Shown piece after piece: positions 15,825 through 25,071 of a stretch of 64,000 nucleotides of DNA (the stretch's first letter is position 1; every line of letters starts with the position of its first letter). The position numbers and the translations under genes are program-made. The notes beneath the pieces are model-generated. The model was not told the DNA's origin, did no database searches, and was given only the letters and a program-made list of their open reading frames with translations. The DNA is taken from NCBI GenBank assembly GCA_023381515.1, contig JAMCQI010000049.1:62001-126000 (forward strand), in the 5' to 3' direction. The stretch comes from Chloroflexota bacterium. Its GTDB lineage: Bacteria; Chloroflexota; Anaerolineae; UBA4142.

Positions 15825-17255
15825 CTATTCGATTTCTTTAGCCGGGGTTGCCGCTTGCAGGACTGCCGGACCTGTCTCCGCGGCGAGGCCCGCTCGCGCC
15901 AGCCAATACAACGCGCCGCCTTCGAGCCCAACCCCGACCGCGTAGGCGAGCGCGATGCCGGCGGCGCCCCATAAAGTATTCCACCAGAGCATCATTCCTA
16001 CCCGCGCCAACATGGAACCGAGTGCGACCCACATCGGCGTCCGCGCATCGTGCCGCGCGTAGAATATCCGTGAGGTCAGTTCCAGAAGGGATTCGCCGAC
16101 CACGGCCAGGCCATAGAACCTGAGCACCAGGGCCACCATGGCGACGGATGCATCGCCGAACTCGCCCCGCTGGAAGAGCAGACGGATGATCAGCTCGGGA
16201 AAGAGGATCAAGACCAGAGCCGCGGGCACCGCGAGCGCGAGAATAGAAAAAAGGGCAAGGTGATAGGTGCGGCGCAGCTCGCGCATGTTTCCTTCGACCG
16301 CACGCGCCGCGAGTCGCGGAAAGACGGCCAAGGCAATCGCCGTGCCGATGAGCGATTCAGGGAACTGCCACACCGAGTAAGCATAGCTCAGGGCGCTGAT
16401 ACTCCCCTCCCCCAACCGCGAGGCAAGATTCGTCATGATGATGAAAGTCAGACGAACGGCACCCATCGTGATCACCCGCGGGCCCAAGAGCTCGATCAGA
16501 TGGCGCGTTCCATCCAGGCGAATTCCCAGTGTCAGAAAATAGCGGGCCCGGTAGCGAACCAGACCCGGCACCTGGATCAGCAAATGGAGCGCACTGCCCG
16601 CCACCACGCCATAGGCCAAGCCCATAATTCCCCAGCGGGGCGCGAGCAGGACCGCTCCTGCGATAATTCCGAGATTATAGAGAGAGGGGGCGAGCGAGGG
16701 GAGAAGGAAGTGGTTGTGCGCATGCAGAATGCCCGTCAGTGTCCCACTGACGCCAAAGATGACGGTCGAGATCAGCACCAGCCGCAAAAGAGCCGCCGTC
16801 AGTGCTTGGCGCTCTGGAGAAAAACCGGGGGCGAGGAAATGCTCAACGATCTGAGGGGCGACAACCATGCCGAAAGCGGAAAAAAGGCCGACAATCACAA
16901 ACACCGCGTTGATGACGGCGCTCGCAAATTGCCAACCGGTCTCAGCCTCCGCTTTCGATCCGTCGCCGTTTTGGGCCAGATAGGTGCTGAGGACAGGAAT
17001 AAAAACCGAGGCGAGCGCTCCGCCCGCGATGAGCGAAAAGAGAAGATCCGAAAAGGAGGTCGCGGCATAGAACGCATCCAAATCGCCGCGCGTGCCAAAC
17101 GTGCGGGCAATGAGGATTTCGCGTACCAGCCCCAGTACTTTGCTCGAAAACAGGCCGCCCGCGACGATGGCCGCAGACCCCAGGAGCCGGCGGTCGGAGA
17201 AGAGGGAATGCGCGACGAGCGCGCGGACAAGATTCACGGGGCGCCCGAGGGTCAT
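15825..17255 (-). CDS. murJ: Lipid II flippase MurJ (MviN family)
   Basis: A 476-residue protein with 13-14 membrane segments and the MurJ N-terminus GGLFSSKVLGLVREILIART, split as SSKVLGLVREI and FGTRGDLDAFYAAT. SLAPSLYNLGIIAGA and LVLRFYGLAVVGESL are further family segments. I choose the ATG giving MTLGRPVNL because AGGTGAT lies about 10 nt upstream; a longer frame at 17312 overlaps the previous gene. MurJ flips lipid-linked peptidoglycan precursor. It may instead serve as a general polysaccharide-lipid flippase; the family does not separate these cleanly. Confidence 0.9.
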   Translation of the reverse strand: MTLGRPVNLVRALVAHSLFSDRRLLGSAAIVAGGLFSSKVLGLVREILIARTFGTRGDLDAFYAATSFSDLLFSLIAGGALASVFIPVLSTYLAQNGDGSKAEAETGWQFASAVINAVFVIVGLFSAFGMVVAPQIVEHFLAPGFSPERQALTAALLRLVLISTVIFGVSGTLTGILHAHNHFLLPSLAPSLYNLGIIAGAVLLAPRWGIMGLAYGVVAGSALHLLIQVPGLVRYRARYFLTLGIRLDGTRHLIELLGPRVITMGAVRLTFIIMTNLASRLGEGSISALSYAYSVWQFPESLIGTAIALAVFPRLAARAVEGNMRELRRTYHLALFSILALAVPAALVLILFPELIIRLLFQRGEFGDASVAMVALVLRFYGLAVVGESLLELTSRIFYARHDARTPMWVALGSMLARVGMMLWWNTLWGAAGIALAYAVGVGLEGGALYWLARAGLAAETGPAVLQAATPAKEIE

Positions 17256-17274
17256 CCTTTGCTTATCACCTTTG

Positions 17275-18528
17275 CTATTTGAGCTGCGCGAGCGCTTGCT
17301 GAGCCGCGACATAATTCTTGTTATACCCGACAGCCGCCTGGAACTCGCGCCGCGCCTCAGGCACGCGTCCGAGCGCTTGCAGTGCCAGCCCCTTGTAATA
17401 ATGCGATTCCTCTAGATCATCCGCCCCGTGCAGCATCGCATCCGCAAGGGCAATCACTTCGGTCTGCCGGCCCGAGTGAAGGTACGCCACATAAGGGCCG
17501 AATTGATACCACATCATCCGCCAGGGGAGCCCAATCGTCCGCGCCCTGTCGAATGCCGCCGCGGCCTCCGCGTAGCGCTTTAATCCGTTGAGGCTCATTC
17601 CCAGGTTGAACTGGGCAAAAGCATCTCGCGGATTGGCCGCGCTTTCGGCCTGCGCGACTTGCACCGCTTGCGTATACATGCTGGCATCGTCTACGTCCTC
17701 TCCAAGAATCGCCCGCACACGGCCTTCTTCCGCAGCCGGATAAACCACGATATAAAGGCGGTTGAACGCCTGCCAATCTCCATCGAAATCGCTAAACGAA
17801 ATGCGCACATTCGGACCGTCGTACGAGTCCATCGTGTTGAACGTCTGAGCGTTGTATCCGACGAGGAGTCGATAATGCCCCATCCAGCCCTGCGGCTGTT
17901 TGACGAGAGCGGTCTCTACGATGACGGGCAAGTTGTTTGATAACAGAGCTTTGAGCCTCTCCACCGTCCCATCGATTCGGACGATCGAGTGCAACGGCGT
18001 CTTGCTCACATAAGCAGCCATTTCATCCGGCCGCACGTTCCGATCGTCCGGATTCGGCTTGAGAAATGCCGCGATTTGCGCCTGCGTATCCGAGCGCCCG
18101 AAAAAACTCAAGTCCATTTCGAGCGTCGTCGGTCCGCAGTTGTTCCACCGCTGGTAATCGTGCTTGACGCCGGTGAGCGCGACGCTTGGCGCAACCGGAA
18201 GAACGTCGACGGGTACGGAGGGCGTGCGCGTGGGAGAGGGCGCTCGAGTCGCCGTACCCGTCCTGGCCGGCGCTACCGCCGTCGCCGCGGGAGTGAAGGT
18301 CGGCGTAGTTGTCGCGACCACCGTGGCGGCGACGAGAGGCGTCGGCACAAACTCGGGCTCGTCAGGATGCGGCAGATATTCTGCCACGCGGTAGCGGAGT
18401 GAGAGATACTTTTGTGTGATGAGGTCTGTCGCGGAGGGCTCGAACATGAGGAAGGCGAATCCTCCCAGCACGCTGCCGAGGCACAGGCCGAGGACCACGG
18501 CCAGGAGAATTGGCGAAACACGTTTCAC
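17275..18528 (-). CDS. Membrane-anchored C39-type peptidase with TPR tail
   Basis: A 417-residue protein. One N-terminal membrane helix (LLAVVLGLCLGSVLGGFAFL) is followed by a Thr/Pro/Ala-rich linker (about residues 60-115). A C39-like papain-fold domain then follows: Cys in WNNCGPTTLEMDL, His in GWMGHYRLLVGY and Asp in FNTMDSY. The C-terminal third holds tetratricopeptide repeats (DAFAQFNLGMSLNGLKRYAE, ESHYYKGLALQALGRVPEAR). The catalytic domain should be extracytoplasmic. It sits 5 bp after an importer permease and before murJ; its substrate is unknown. Confidence 0.87.
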   Translation of the reverse strand: MKRVSPILLAVVLGLCLGSVLGGFAFLMFEPSATDLITQKYLSLRYRVAEYLPHPDEPEFVPTPLVAATVVATTTPTFTPAATAVAPARTGTATRAPSPTRTPSVPVDVLPVAPSVALTGVKHDYQRWNNCGPTTLEMDLSFFGRSDTQAQIAAFLKPNPDDRNVRPDEMAAYVSKTPLHSIVRIDGTVERLKALLSNNLPVIVETALVKQPQGWMGHYRLLVGYNAQTFNTMDSYDGPNVRISFSDFDGDWQAFNRLYIVVYPAAEEGRVRAILGEDVDDASMYTQAVQVAQAESAANPRDAFAQFNLGMSLNGLKRYAEAAAAFDRARTIGLPWRMMWYQFGPYVAYLHSGRQTEVIALADAMLHGADDLEESHYYKGLALQALGRVPEARREFQAAVGYNKNYVAAQQALAQLK

Positions 18529-18533
18529 TTTTT

Positions 18534-19811
18534 TTACTGTTTCTTGTAAGGTTGCCCGTCTGCCGCAGGCATCATGACCCGGCCCACAACACCCGCGAGC
18601 ACTACCATCGTCACGATGTAAGGGAGCATTAGCAGGAACTCGGACGGAATGTTCACCTTGCCGATGAGGATTTGGAGTTTCACCTGGAGCGCATCGGTGA
18701 AACCAAAGATGAGGCTGGACGCAAAGGAACCGACCGGCGTCCAGTTGCCGAAAATCATTGCGGCGAGGGCGATAAAGCCGCGCCCGTTCGTCATCTGCTT
18801 GTCAAAGCGGCCCACCGACCCCAGCGTAAAGTAGGCGCCACCCAGTCCGGCGACCATGCCTCCGAGGATCACGTTGGTATAGCGCACCCGGAATACGTTG
18901 ATGCCAAGCGTATCTGCCGCCCGCGGGTGCTCGCCCACGGCGCGTGTGCGGAGTCCCCAGCGCGTTCGGAACAGCGCCACCTGGATGACGACGAGCAAAA
19001 TCAGAGCGAGCCACACAATCGGCGTCTGGTCAAAGAGAAGCGGACCGACAATCGGAATCTTGGCCAAATCCGGAAATACCTGGCTGATATAGGGGAAGGT
19101 CATTTCGTTGTTTAGGTTCTGGTAGACCTGCATCACGCGTTGGTTGAGAAAATTCGTCAGCCCGGTAGCAAAGATGTTGATGACGGTGCCGCTGATGATC
19201 TGGTCCATCTTGAACTCGATCGCCATGACGGCATGCCAGGCCGCGAGCAAAGCGCCGGTCGCCAGGGCTGCGGCCAGCCCAAGCATGATATCTCCGGTCA
19301 CATTGGCGACCAATACGGAAGTGAAAGCGGCCCCCAGCATCATCCCTTCAATCGCGATGTTGACCACGCCGGCGCGCTCGCACAATACGCCGCTGAGCGC
19401 GCCGAGCAGAATCGGCGTCGCCAGTTGCAGAGACGCCGACAGGATGCCGATAAGGCTGAAGGATCCGGCCCGCGCCGCCCAGACCAGAAAGGTAGAGAGA
19501 AAAGCAAGGCTCACGACGCCCAAGAGCCAGCCTGTCTTTTGAAAACCCCGCAGCGCCTGATAACTTCCCAAGCCAATGGTGATGAGGCCCAGAACCCACA
19601 CGGTTGGCAGGACCGGCAGCACGAGGTCCGGCAGCTTGACCCACTCGATCGAGCGGGGGGTATTCAAGCCCAGGGTAGCGAGGTCGCCCGCCTGCACGTC
19701 GCGGGAAAAAAGGATGAGAATGAGGAACCCAACTGCCGCGTAGAAGATGCCCAAAGCGCGTTGGCGCGAGAGTGGGGCGACCTTTTCCCCAATCCGACTC
19801 ATCACTGCCAT
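18534..19811 (-). CDS. BMP-type nucleoside ABC transporter permease 2 (NupQ/YufQ-like) with N-terminal extension
   Basis: A 425-residue protein. The C-terminal 300 residues match the BPD_transp_2 permease of nucleoside/BMP importers, including ERAGVVNIAIEGMMLGAAF and GLRTRAVGEHPRAADTLGIN. The family is usually about 300 residues, so the first 115 (four hydrophobic segments, FYAAVGFLILILF onward) are an extra membrane block. Three bases separate it from permease 1 upstream. It should pair with that permease as the heterodimeric channel. Confidence 0.9.
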   Translation of the reverse strand: MAVMSRIGEKVAPLSRQRALGIFYAAVGFLILILFSRDVQAGDLATLGLNTPRSIEWVKLPDLVLPVLPTVWVLGLITIGLGSYQALRGFQKTGWLLGVVSLAFLSTFLVWAARAGSFSLIGILSASLQLATPILLGALSGVLCERAGVVNIAIEGMMLGAAFTSVLVANVTGDIMLGLAAALATGALLAAWHAVMAIEFKMDQIISGTVINIFATGLTNFLNQRVMQVYQNLNNEMTFPYISQVFPDLAKIPIVGPLLFDQTPIVWLALILLVVIQVALFRTRWGLRTRAVGEHPRAADTLGINVFRVRYTNVILGGMVAGLGGAYFTLGSVGRFDKQMTNGRGFIALAAMIFGNWTPVGSFASSLIFGFTDALQVKLQILIGKVNIPSEFLLMLPYIVTMVVLAGVVGRVMMPAADGQPYKKQ

Positions 19812-19814
19812 GGC

Positions 19815-21104
19815 TCAGCCTCCCCACCCGCGCGTAAACACCACCTGGACCCCTCCTTCAGACCTCAGGCGATAGATCCAGCGGATGATCGCGGGTGCGG
19901 CTACGAACATGATGACAAAGGCCTGGACCACCGAGATGATATCGATTGGGATTCCGGCGAGCGACTGCATCTTGGTCGCACCGTTTCTCAGGGTGCCAAA
20001 GAGGAGTGCGGCGAGCACAACTCCGACGGGATGGCTCCCTCCCAAGAGCGCGAGAGCGATTGAATCAAAGCCGTAGCCGGGCGAAAATGCATTCGCCAGG
20101 TTATGGTTAACGCCCATGACCTCGCCTGCGCCCGCCATTGCGGCCAGAGCGCCGGAGAGCGCCATGGCCACAATATAGTTGCGGGTCACGCTGACGCCCG
20201 CGTACTGCGCCGCCCGAGCGTTAGCACCGACGGTTCGAATTTCAAATCCAAGCGTCGTTTTCCAAAGGAACCAATAGACCGCCGCCGCGACCAGGAGCGC
20301 GACGATAAAGCCCATATGCAGGCGAATCGGGGCAGGGAAAAACTGTGGAAAGTACGCGCTCGGCTCGATGTCTCGCGAAATCGGAATGAAACCGGTCGGC
20401 CCGCCTCGTTTCATCGGTCCGTTCAAGAGATAGTCCGCCAGGCGAAACGCGACATAGTTCATCATCATCGTGTTGATGACTTCGTGTGCCCCTGTCTTCG
20501 CTTTGAGCCACCCCGGAATTCCGCCCCAGATGGCTCCTCCCGCGGCCCCGGCAATGAACGTCAGCGGCATGTGGACAATCCACGGCAGGCCCGTAAAGCT
20601 GTATCCGACAAAGGCCGCCACGATCGCTCCAATAAAGATCTGTCCCTCGGCCCCGATGTTGAACAGGTTGCACTTGAATCCGACCGCCACGGCTAGACCT
20701 GCAAAGATGTACGGCGTCGAGGTGACCAGGCTCTCCGTGAACGGATAGAAAGCCAGGATCAACGGCTGGGTCTGTCCCGTCGTAATGTACAACCGTATGG
20801 CTGCGACGATCTGTCCGGGGTCGCCGAGAGCCCCAACAAAAAGGGCCCGATACGAGTCGGCGATCACCGTCCAGGACAGTGCGAGGGCATGGACGGGGTT
20901 GCTGAAAAACGCGGCGTAGGCCGAAAGGACGGAGACATCCGAGGCAAGAATGAAGAACGCGCTCAAAATGAGGGCACTAATCAGCGCGAGCACGGGAATG
21001 ACAAGTACGCTCAGGGCCTGGCGCCAGGCCGCGGTGCGACTCCCGGACGGCTTGGCCCTCGGCCTTTCCGCGTGCAGCTCCTCTGCCTTTACTGTATTCG
21101 CCAC
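19815..21104 (-). CDS. BMP-type nucleoside ABC transporter permease 1 (NupP/YufP-like)
   Basis: A 429-residue BPD_transp_2 permease: FKCNLFNIGAEGQIFIGA is the family EAA-like motif, with AKTGAHEVINTMMMNYVAF, FEIRTVGANARAAQYAGV and PGYGFDSIALALLGGSHP as further landmarks. About 30 charged residues precede the first helix. It follows the ATPase gene by 83 bp and ends 3 bp before permease 2. Confidence 0.92.
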   Translation of the reverse strand: MANTVKAEELHAERPRAKPSGSRTAAWRQALSVLVIPVLALISALILSAFFILASDVSVLSAYAAFFSNPVHALALSWTVIADSYRALFVGALGDPGQIVAAIRLYITTGQTQPLILAFYPFTESLVTSTPYIFAGLAVAVGFKCNLFNIGAEGQIFIGAIVAAFVGYSFTGLPWIVHMPLTFIAGAAGGAIWGGIPGWLKAKTGAHEVINTMMMNYVAFRLADYLLNGPMKRGGPTGFIPISRDIEPSAYFPQFFPAPIRLHMGFIVALLVAAAVYWFLWKTTLGFEIRTVGANARAAQYAGVSVTRNYIVAMALSGALAAMAGAGEVMGVNHNLANAFSPGYGFDSIALALLGGSHPVGVVLAALLFGTLRNGATKMQSLAGIPIDIISVVQAFVIMFVAAPAIIRWIYRLRSEGGVQVVFTRGWGG

Positions 21105-21187
21105 AAGGATGACCTCAAATCGCCGACTGAAACCGCCTGCTAGTCAGAGGGCGCACGCCGCCGAGAGCCGATGCGTCCGTTCTGATA

Positions 21188-22699
21188 TCAGGCACTGACT
21201 CCCGCCATCAGCAAACCCACCTGCTCACGCGTCGCTTTTTCCGCGGGAAGAATGTCCATGATCTTGCCGCGATACATGACGGCAATACGGTCCGAAAGCG
21301 ACATGATCTCGTCCAACTCGGGCGATACAAGCAGGACCGCGCAACCGTTGTCCCGCCGTTCGACCAATTGACGGTGAATGTACTCGATCGAACCGACATC
21401 AAGGCCGCGGGTCGGCTGCGAGGCAATGAGCAGCTTGATCGGCCTCGAAAATTCCCGTGCGACGATCACCTTTTGCTGGTTCCCGCCCGAAAGGTTGGCC
21501 GCCGGTACCTCCACGCTCGGCGTTCGGATATCAAATCGCTCGACCAACTCCTCAGCCTCGGCTAAAATAGGACCGCGGTGCATCACGATGCCGGTTGCAA
21601 TGGGAGGAAGATAATAGGTGTTCAGGACGAGATTGTCCGCCACCGGAAAACTGAGCACGAGCCCGTCCCGCTGGCGATCTTCGGGCACATGTGCCACGCC
21701 GGTTTCCAGGATTTGCCGGGGCGTCGCCTTAGTCGTCTCCTTGCCCAGAATGCGCGTGCGTCCTCCAGTGATTCCTCGAAGGCCCGTCAATGCCTCCACG
21801 AGCTCGGTCTGGCCGTTCCCTTGCACGCCTGCAATTCCGAGGATCTCTCCCGCACGCACCTGGAAGGAGACGCCGTCTACTGCAACCTGCTTCCGATCAT
21901 TCAGGACCTGGAGATTCTCGACGTCCAGAACCACATCGCCAGGCTCGGCAGGCTTTTTGTCCACTGTCAGGATCACTTCGCGACCGACCATCATGCGGGC
22001 CAGGGCAGCCGAATTGGTTTCGGCGGGGCGCGTTGTCCCGACGACGCGCCCACCTCTGAGAACGGTGATCCGATCCGCGATCGCCATCACTTCTTTCAAC
22101 TTGTGCGAAATGAAAATGATCGAGACCCCGCGTTTCACGAGCCCGCGAATGATGCGGAAAAGATCCTCCACTTCTTCCGGAGTGAGCACGGCGGTCGGCT
22201 CGTCGAGGATGAGGATATCCGCTTGCCGGTACAGGATCTTGACGATCTCAACGCGCTGCTGAGCGCCCACCGACAGGTCCCGGATCCGCAACTCCGGGTC
22301 CACTTGCAGACCGTATTGTTCCGAGATTGCGCGAATGCGTTCGGCCACGGCCGCCCGGTCGAGAAAAACCCCGTTCTTTAGCTTCTCCTCTCCCAACATC
22401 ACATTTTCGGTGACCGTGAATGGAGGTATCAGCATAAAGTGCTGATGGACCATTCCAATCCCCAGGTGAATCGCCTCGTCAGGGCTGGAGATTCTCACCT
22501 CTTTTCCTCGAACGAGGATTTTCCCTTCGTCCGGATGATAGAGGCCGTAAAGAATATTCATCAAGGTGGTCTTGCCCGCGCCGTTTTCTCCGAGCAGCGC
22601 GTGGATCTCGCCATGTTCAAGAGTAAGACTGATGTGATCGTTGGCGAGAACACCCGGAAATTGCTTTGTGATGCTGTCCAACTCGAGAAGAGGAGCCAT
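21188..22699 (-). CDS. BMP-type nucleoside ABC transporter ATP-binding protein (NupO/YufO-like)
   Basis: A 503-residue double ATPase. The first cassette has Walker A GENGAGKTTLMN, an atypical signature region LSVGAQQRVEIVK and Walker B ILILDEPTAVLTP. In the second cassette the Walker A is degenerate (GVQGNGQTELVEAL, no Lys) while the signature is intact (LSGGNQQKVIVARE), the usual asymmetry of sugar/nucleoside importers. It energises uptake through the two permeases. Confidence 0.94.
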   Translation of the reverse strand: MAPLLELDSITKQFPGVLANDHISLTLEHGEIHALLGENGAGKTTLMNILYGLYHPDEGKILVRGKEVRISSPDEAIHLGIGMVHQHFMLIPPFTVTENVMLGEEKLKNGVFLDRAAVAERIRAISEQYGLQVDPELRIRDLSVGAQQRVEIVKILYRQADILILDEPTAVLTPEEVEDLFRIIRGLVKRGVSIIFISHKLKEVMAIADRITVLRGGRVVGTTRPAETNSAALARMMVGREVILTVDKKPAEPGDVVLDVENLQVLNDRKQVAVDGVSFQVRAGEILGIAGVQGNGQTELVEALTGLRGITGGRTRILGKETTKATPRQILETGVAHVPEDRQRDGLVLSFPVADNLVLNTYYLPPIATGIVMHRGPILAEAEELVERFDIRTPSVEVPAANLSGGNQQKVIVAREFSRPIKLLIASQPTRGLDVGSIEYIHRQLVERRDNGCAVLLVSPELDEIMSLSDRIAVMYRGKIMDILPAEKATREQVGLLMAGVSA

Positions 22700-22818
22700 C
22701 GCACCAACCTAGAGTTAGCAATTGGCGGCGCCGAGCCGGCCCCGGCACCGCCAAAGCCATTGCCTTTCGGTAGATAGACCTCGAGAATGTCCAAACCCTC
22801 CCGAGGTCTTGTCCAAGC

Positions 22819-23949
22819 CTACTTTAGTGCTGCAACTCCTGTCGTGACTTTGCCGCTAATCAGGTCCGCTTTGACCGAGTCGAGTTCTTTCTTCAGGTCC
22901 GCGGGGATTTTGGAGTCTAGATCATGGAACGGGGCGAGGCCGACGCCGTTGTTCGCCAAGGTGCCGACATAATTCACCCCGCCTTTGAAGGTGCCATCCT
23001 GAACGGACTTGATCGTGTCAAACACAGCCACGTCCATGTTCTTCTGAACGCTCGTCAGGAGCACCGAGCAAGCATCAGGAACGGAAACGCACTGATCTGT
23101 GTCCACGCCGATCGCGTAGACGTTCCCTGCCGATTTGGCGGCCGTAAAGGCGCCGTTGCCGGTCAGACCCGCGACAGGCAAAATCACGTCCGCGCCTTCG
23201 TCGATGAGCGACTGGGCCGACGTCCGGCCCTTGTCCGGGTCGGTGAATGTGCTCGTGAAGAGCCCCTTGTTCGCCTTGGTATCCCAACCGAGCACCTGGA
23301 CGTTGGCTTTGTGCTGCGTGTCATAGTACTGGACGCCCGCTTGGAAACCTTGCATAAAGATGGTGACCGTCGGGATCTGCAGACCGCCGAAGGTGCCAAC
23401 CTTGCCTGACTTGGACATGCCGGCGGCGAGATAGCCGGCCAGGAATGCGGCCTGGTCCGTCTGGAACGCGAGCCCGCGAACGTTGGGAATGGGCTTGTCA
23501 GACCCACAGTCCACGCCAACTTTGGCGCCCGGAGCGCAGTCGGGATAGGTATAGTCCACGATGGCGAAATTCACCTTCGGATTCGCGAGCGCCCCTTTGG
23601 CAGTGGCGGGGCCCAACAAGAAGCCGACGGTGACGATCATCGGGTACCCTTCCTGGACGAACTCTTGAATGTTCTTGTCATAGTCCGTCTGCTGCTTGGA
23701 CTGGAGATACTTGGCCTGAATACCCAGCTTGGCCTGGGCCTCCTGAACGCCTTTCCACGCTGTCGTGTTGAAAGATTTGTCGTCGATGCCGCCAATATCC
23801 GTTACGAGCGCGACTTTGAGCGCGCTGACCGCAGCTTTGGTGGGCGGCGCGGATGTGGGCGCTGGGGTCGGGGCAGGAGCACAGGCGACGACGGCAACAA
23901 GTGCAAAGAGCGCAAGCAGAGTAGCAATCGTCAGAACTCGGGTACGCAT
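22819..23949 (-). CDS. BMP-family substrate-binding lipoprotein (nucleoside importer)
   Basis: A 376-residue lipoprotein. MRTRVLTIATLLALFALVAVVAC is a signal peptide with a lipobox, followed by a PAPTPAPTSAPPT linker. The BMP/PnrA domain shows VALVTDIGGIDDKSFNTTAW, split as LVTDIGGIDDKSFN, VRGLAFQTDQAAFLAGYLA and YAIGVDTDQC. I choose the ATG at 23949 because GGAGGAG lies just upstream; a longer frame from 24036 covers the leader. It delivers nucleosides to the permease pair and is first in the operon. Confidence 0.93.
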   Translation of the reverse strand: MRTRVLTIATLLALFALVAVVACAPAPTPAPTSAPPTKAAVSALKVALVTDIGGIDDKSFNTTAWKGVQEAQAKLGIQAKYLQSKQQTDYDKNIQEFVQEGYPMIVTVGFLLGPATAKGALANPKVNFAIVDYTYPDCAPGAKVGVDCGSDKPIPNVRGLAFQTDQAAFLAGYLAAGMSKSGKVGTFGGLQIPTVTIFMQGFQAGVQYYDTQHKANVQVLGWDTKANKGLFTSTFTDPDKGRTSAQSLIDEGADVILPVAGLTGNGAFTAAKSAGNVYAIGVDTDQCVSVPDACSVLLTSVQKNMDVAVFDTIKSVQDGTFKGGVNYVGTLANNGVGLAPFHDLDSKIPADLKKELDSVKADLISGKVTTGVAALK

Positions 23950-24135
23950 TTTTCTCCTCCTTGATGGGAACTCAACAGCGAGTAAGATGATGGTGGTAAC
24001 GATTCCGAGCCGATTATCACCTCCTCTCCGGTACATTCGACGTCGAATGGTGACTAGGCCTTGGGGCTATCGCGTGCGGGAGATTCAGGGGACCCTATCA
24101 ATTCGTATTATATCCTGAATCCCACAGTGCCGCAA
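23950..24135 (-). promoter_or_regulatory. Promoter, two palindromic operator candidates and 150-nt leader of the importer operon
   Basis: On the minus strand TTGCGG (complement of 24130-24135), 17 nt and TATAAT (complement of 24107-24112) form a good promoter starting near 24100. Inverted arms GATTCAGG (24082-24089) and CCTGAATC (24114-24121) flank the -10 with a 24-bp gap. A perfect 16-bp palindrome, CATTCGACGTCGAATG, lies in the leader at 24034-24049. No known purine-riboswitch core is visible. Confidence 0.65.
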
Positions 24136-24146
24136 ACCAGCGCCGA

Positions 24147-25058
24147 TCATCTCAGAATCCCCAGCAACAATGTCAGCGAAACGATGCTCCCCAAGGTTGT
24201 GACGAGGACAGTTCCCGTGACAAACTCGGGACGGGACTTGAACTCGACGGCCAGAATCGAAGACATCACCGCCGTCGGCATCGAGGCTTCGAGGATGCAC
24301 ACCGCGCGCGGGATCCCGCTCATTCCCATCCACGCCGCCAATCCAAAGGCGAGGAGCGGCGTAATGACCAGTTTGGCGACCGCCGCCAAGCTAATATCGA
24401 AACGGTCCTGCTGCAGGGTGGCTCGTGAAAGCTCGATTCCGAGAATCGCAATCATCACAGGGACGGCCGCGCCCGCGACCAGGTCCACGGATTTCATGAT
24501 CGGATCCGGAACCGTGAACCCGATCTCGTTAAAGACGAGCCCGAGAACCACGGCGTAGACCAGCGGCATCTTGAACACATTGGTGACCGCCGCGGTCGCG
24601 CTCGCCGTACCGCGGGCGGCGATAAAGACGGCGAGGGTCTGGATCAGAACCGTGCTCGCGGTGAAAAAGATGACGGCCAGAGCGAGCGCTTCTTGCCCGA
24701 AAGCGAATAGGATGAGAGGAAGACCATAGTTACCGGCGTTGACGAACAGGACGCTGAGCGCAAAGGCGCTTGCCTTGGTGCGATCATATCCTCTCAGCAG
24801 GATCATCGCCAGGGTGACGATGCCCATGAGGAGGGTGATTAAGAACGCAAATGCCGCGATCGCAAAGAATTCTTGGCCAAGCTCGGAGCGGTAGGCGGAG
24901 GCAAAGGTGAGGGCAGGGGTAAAAAAGTAGAGGGTCAGGCGAGAAAGGGAGCGCGCATCCAGGTCAAATGCCCGCCCGAGGATGTAACCCACCGCAGCCA
25001 CCAGAACGATGGGCGCGATAATGTTGACGAGGATGGACGCCAATGCGGTGGGGTTCAT
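24147..25058 (-). CDS. AEC (auxin efflux carrier) family transporter
   Basis: A 303-residue protein with about ten membrane helices in the AEC two-bundle plan. YFFTPALTFASAYRSELG, FVNAGNYGLPLILFAFG and the second-half LAAWMGMSGIPRAVCILEAS are characteristic positions, including the Asn-x-Gly-Leu-Pro motif of bacterial AEC carriers. It begins 13 bp after the HEAT-protein stop and may be co-transcribed with it. Substrates in this family include malate and other organic acids; none can be assigned here. Confidence 0.9.
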   Translation of the reverse strand: MNPTALASILVNIIAPIVLVAAVGYILGRAFDLDARSLSRLTLYFFTPALTFASAYRSELGQEFFAIAAFAFLITLLMGIVTLAMILLRGYDRTKASAFALSVLFVNAGNYGLPLILFAFGQEALALAVIFFTASTVLIQTLAVFIAARGTASATAAVTNVFKMPLVYAVVLGLVFNEIGFTVPDPIMKSVDLVAGAAVPVMIAILGIELSRATLQQDRFDISLAAVAKLVITPLLAFGLAAWMGMSGIPRAVCILEASMPTAVMSSILAVEFKSRPEFVTGTVLVTTLGSIVSLTLLLGILR

Positions 25059-25071
25059 CTAGCGGGACGTT

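Noticed and set aside
16260..17282. 340-codon plus-strand frame
   Set aside because: Antisense to murJ, low-complexity Arg/Glu/Gln-rich translation and no ribosome site; a shadow of the GC-rich coding strand.
23950..24135. Purine riboswitch ahead of the nucleoside importer
   Set aside because: No conserved purine-aptamer loop sequences can be read in either register of the leader.
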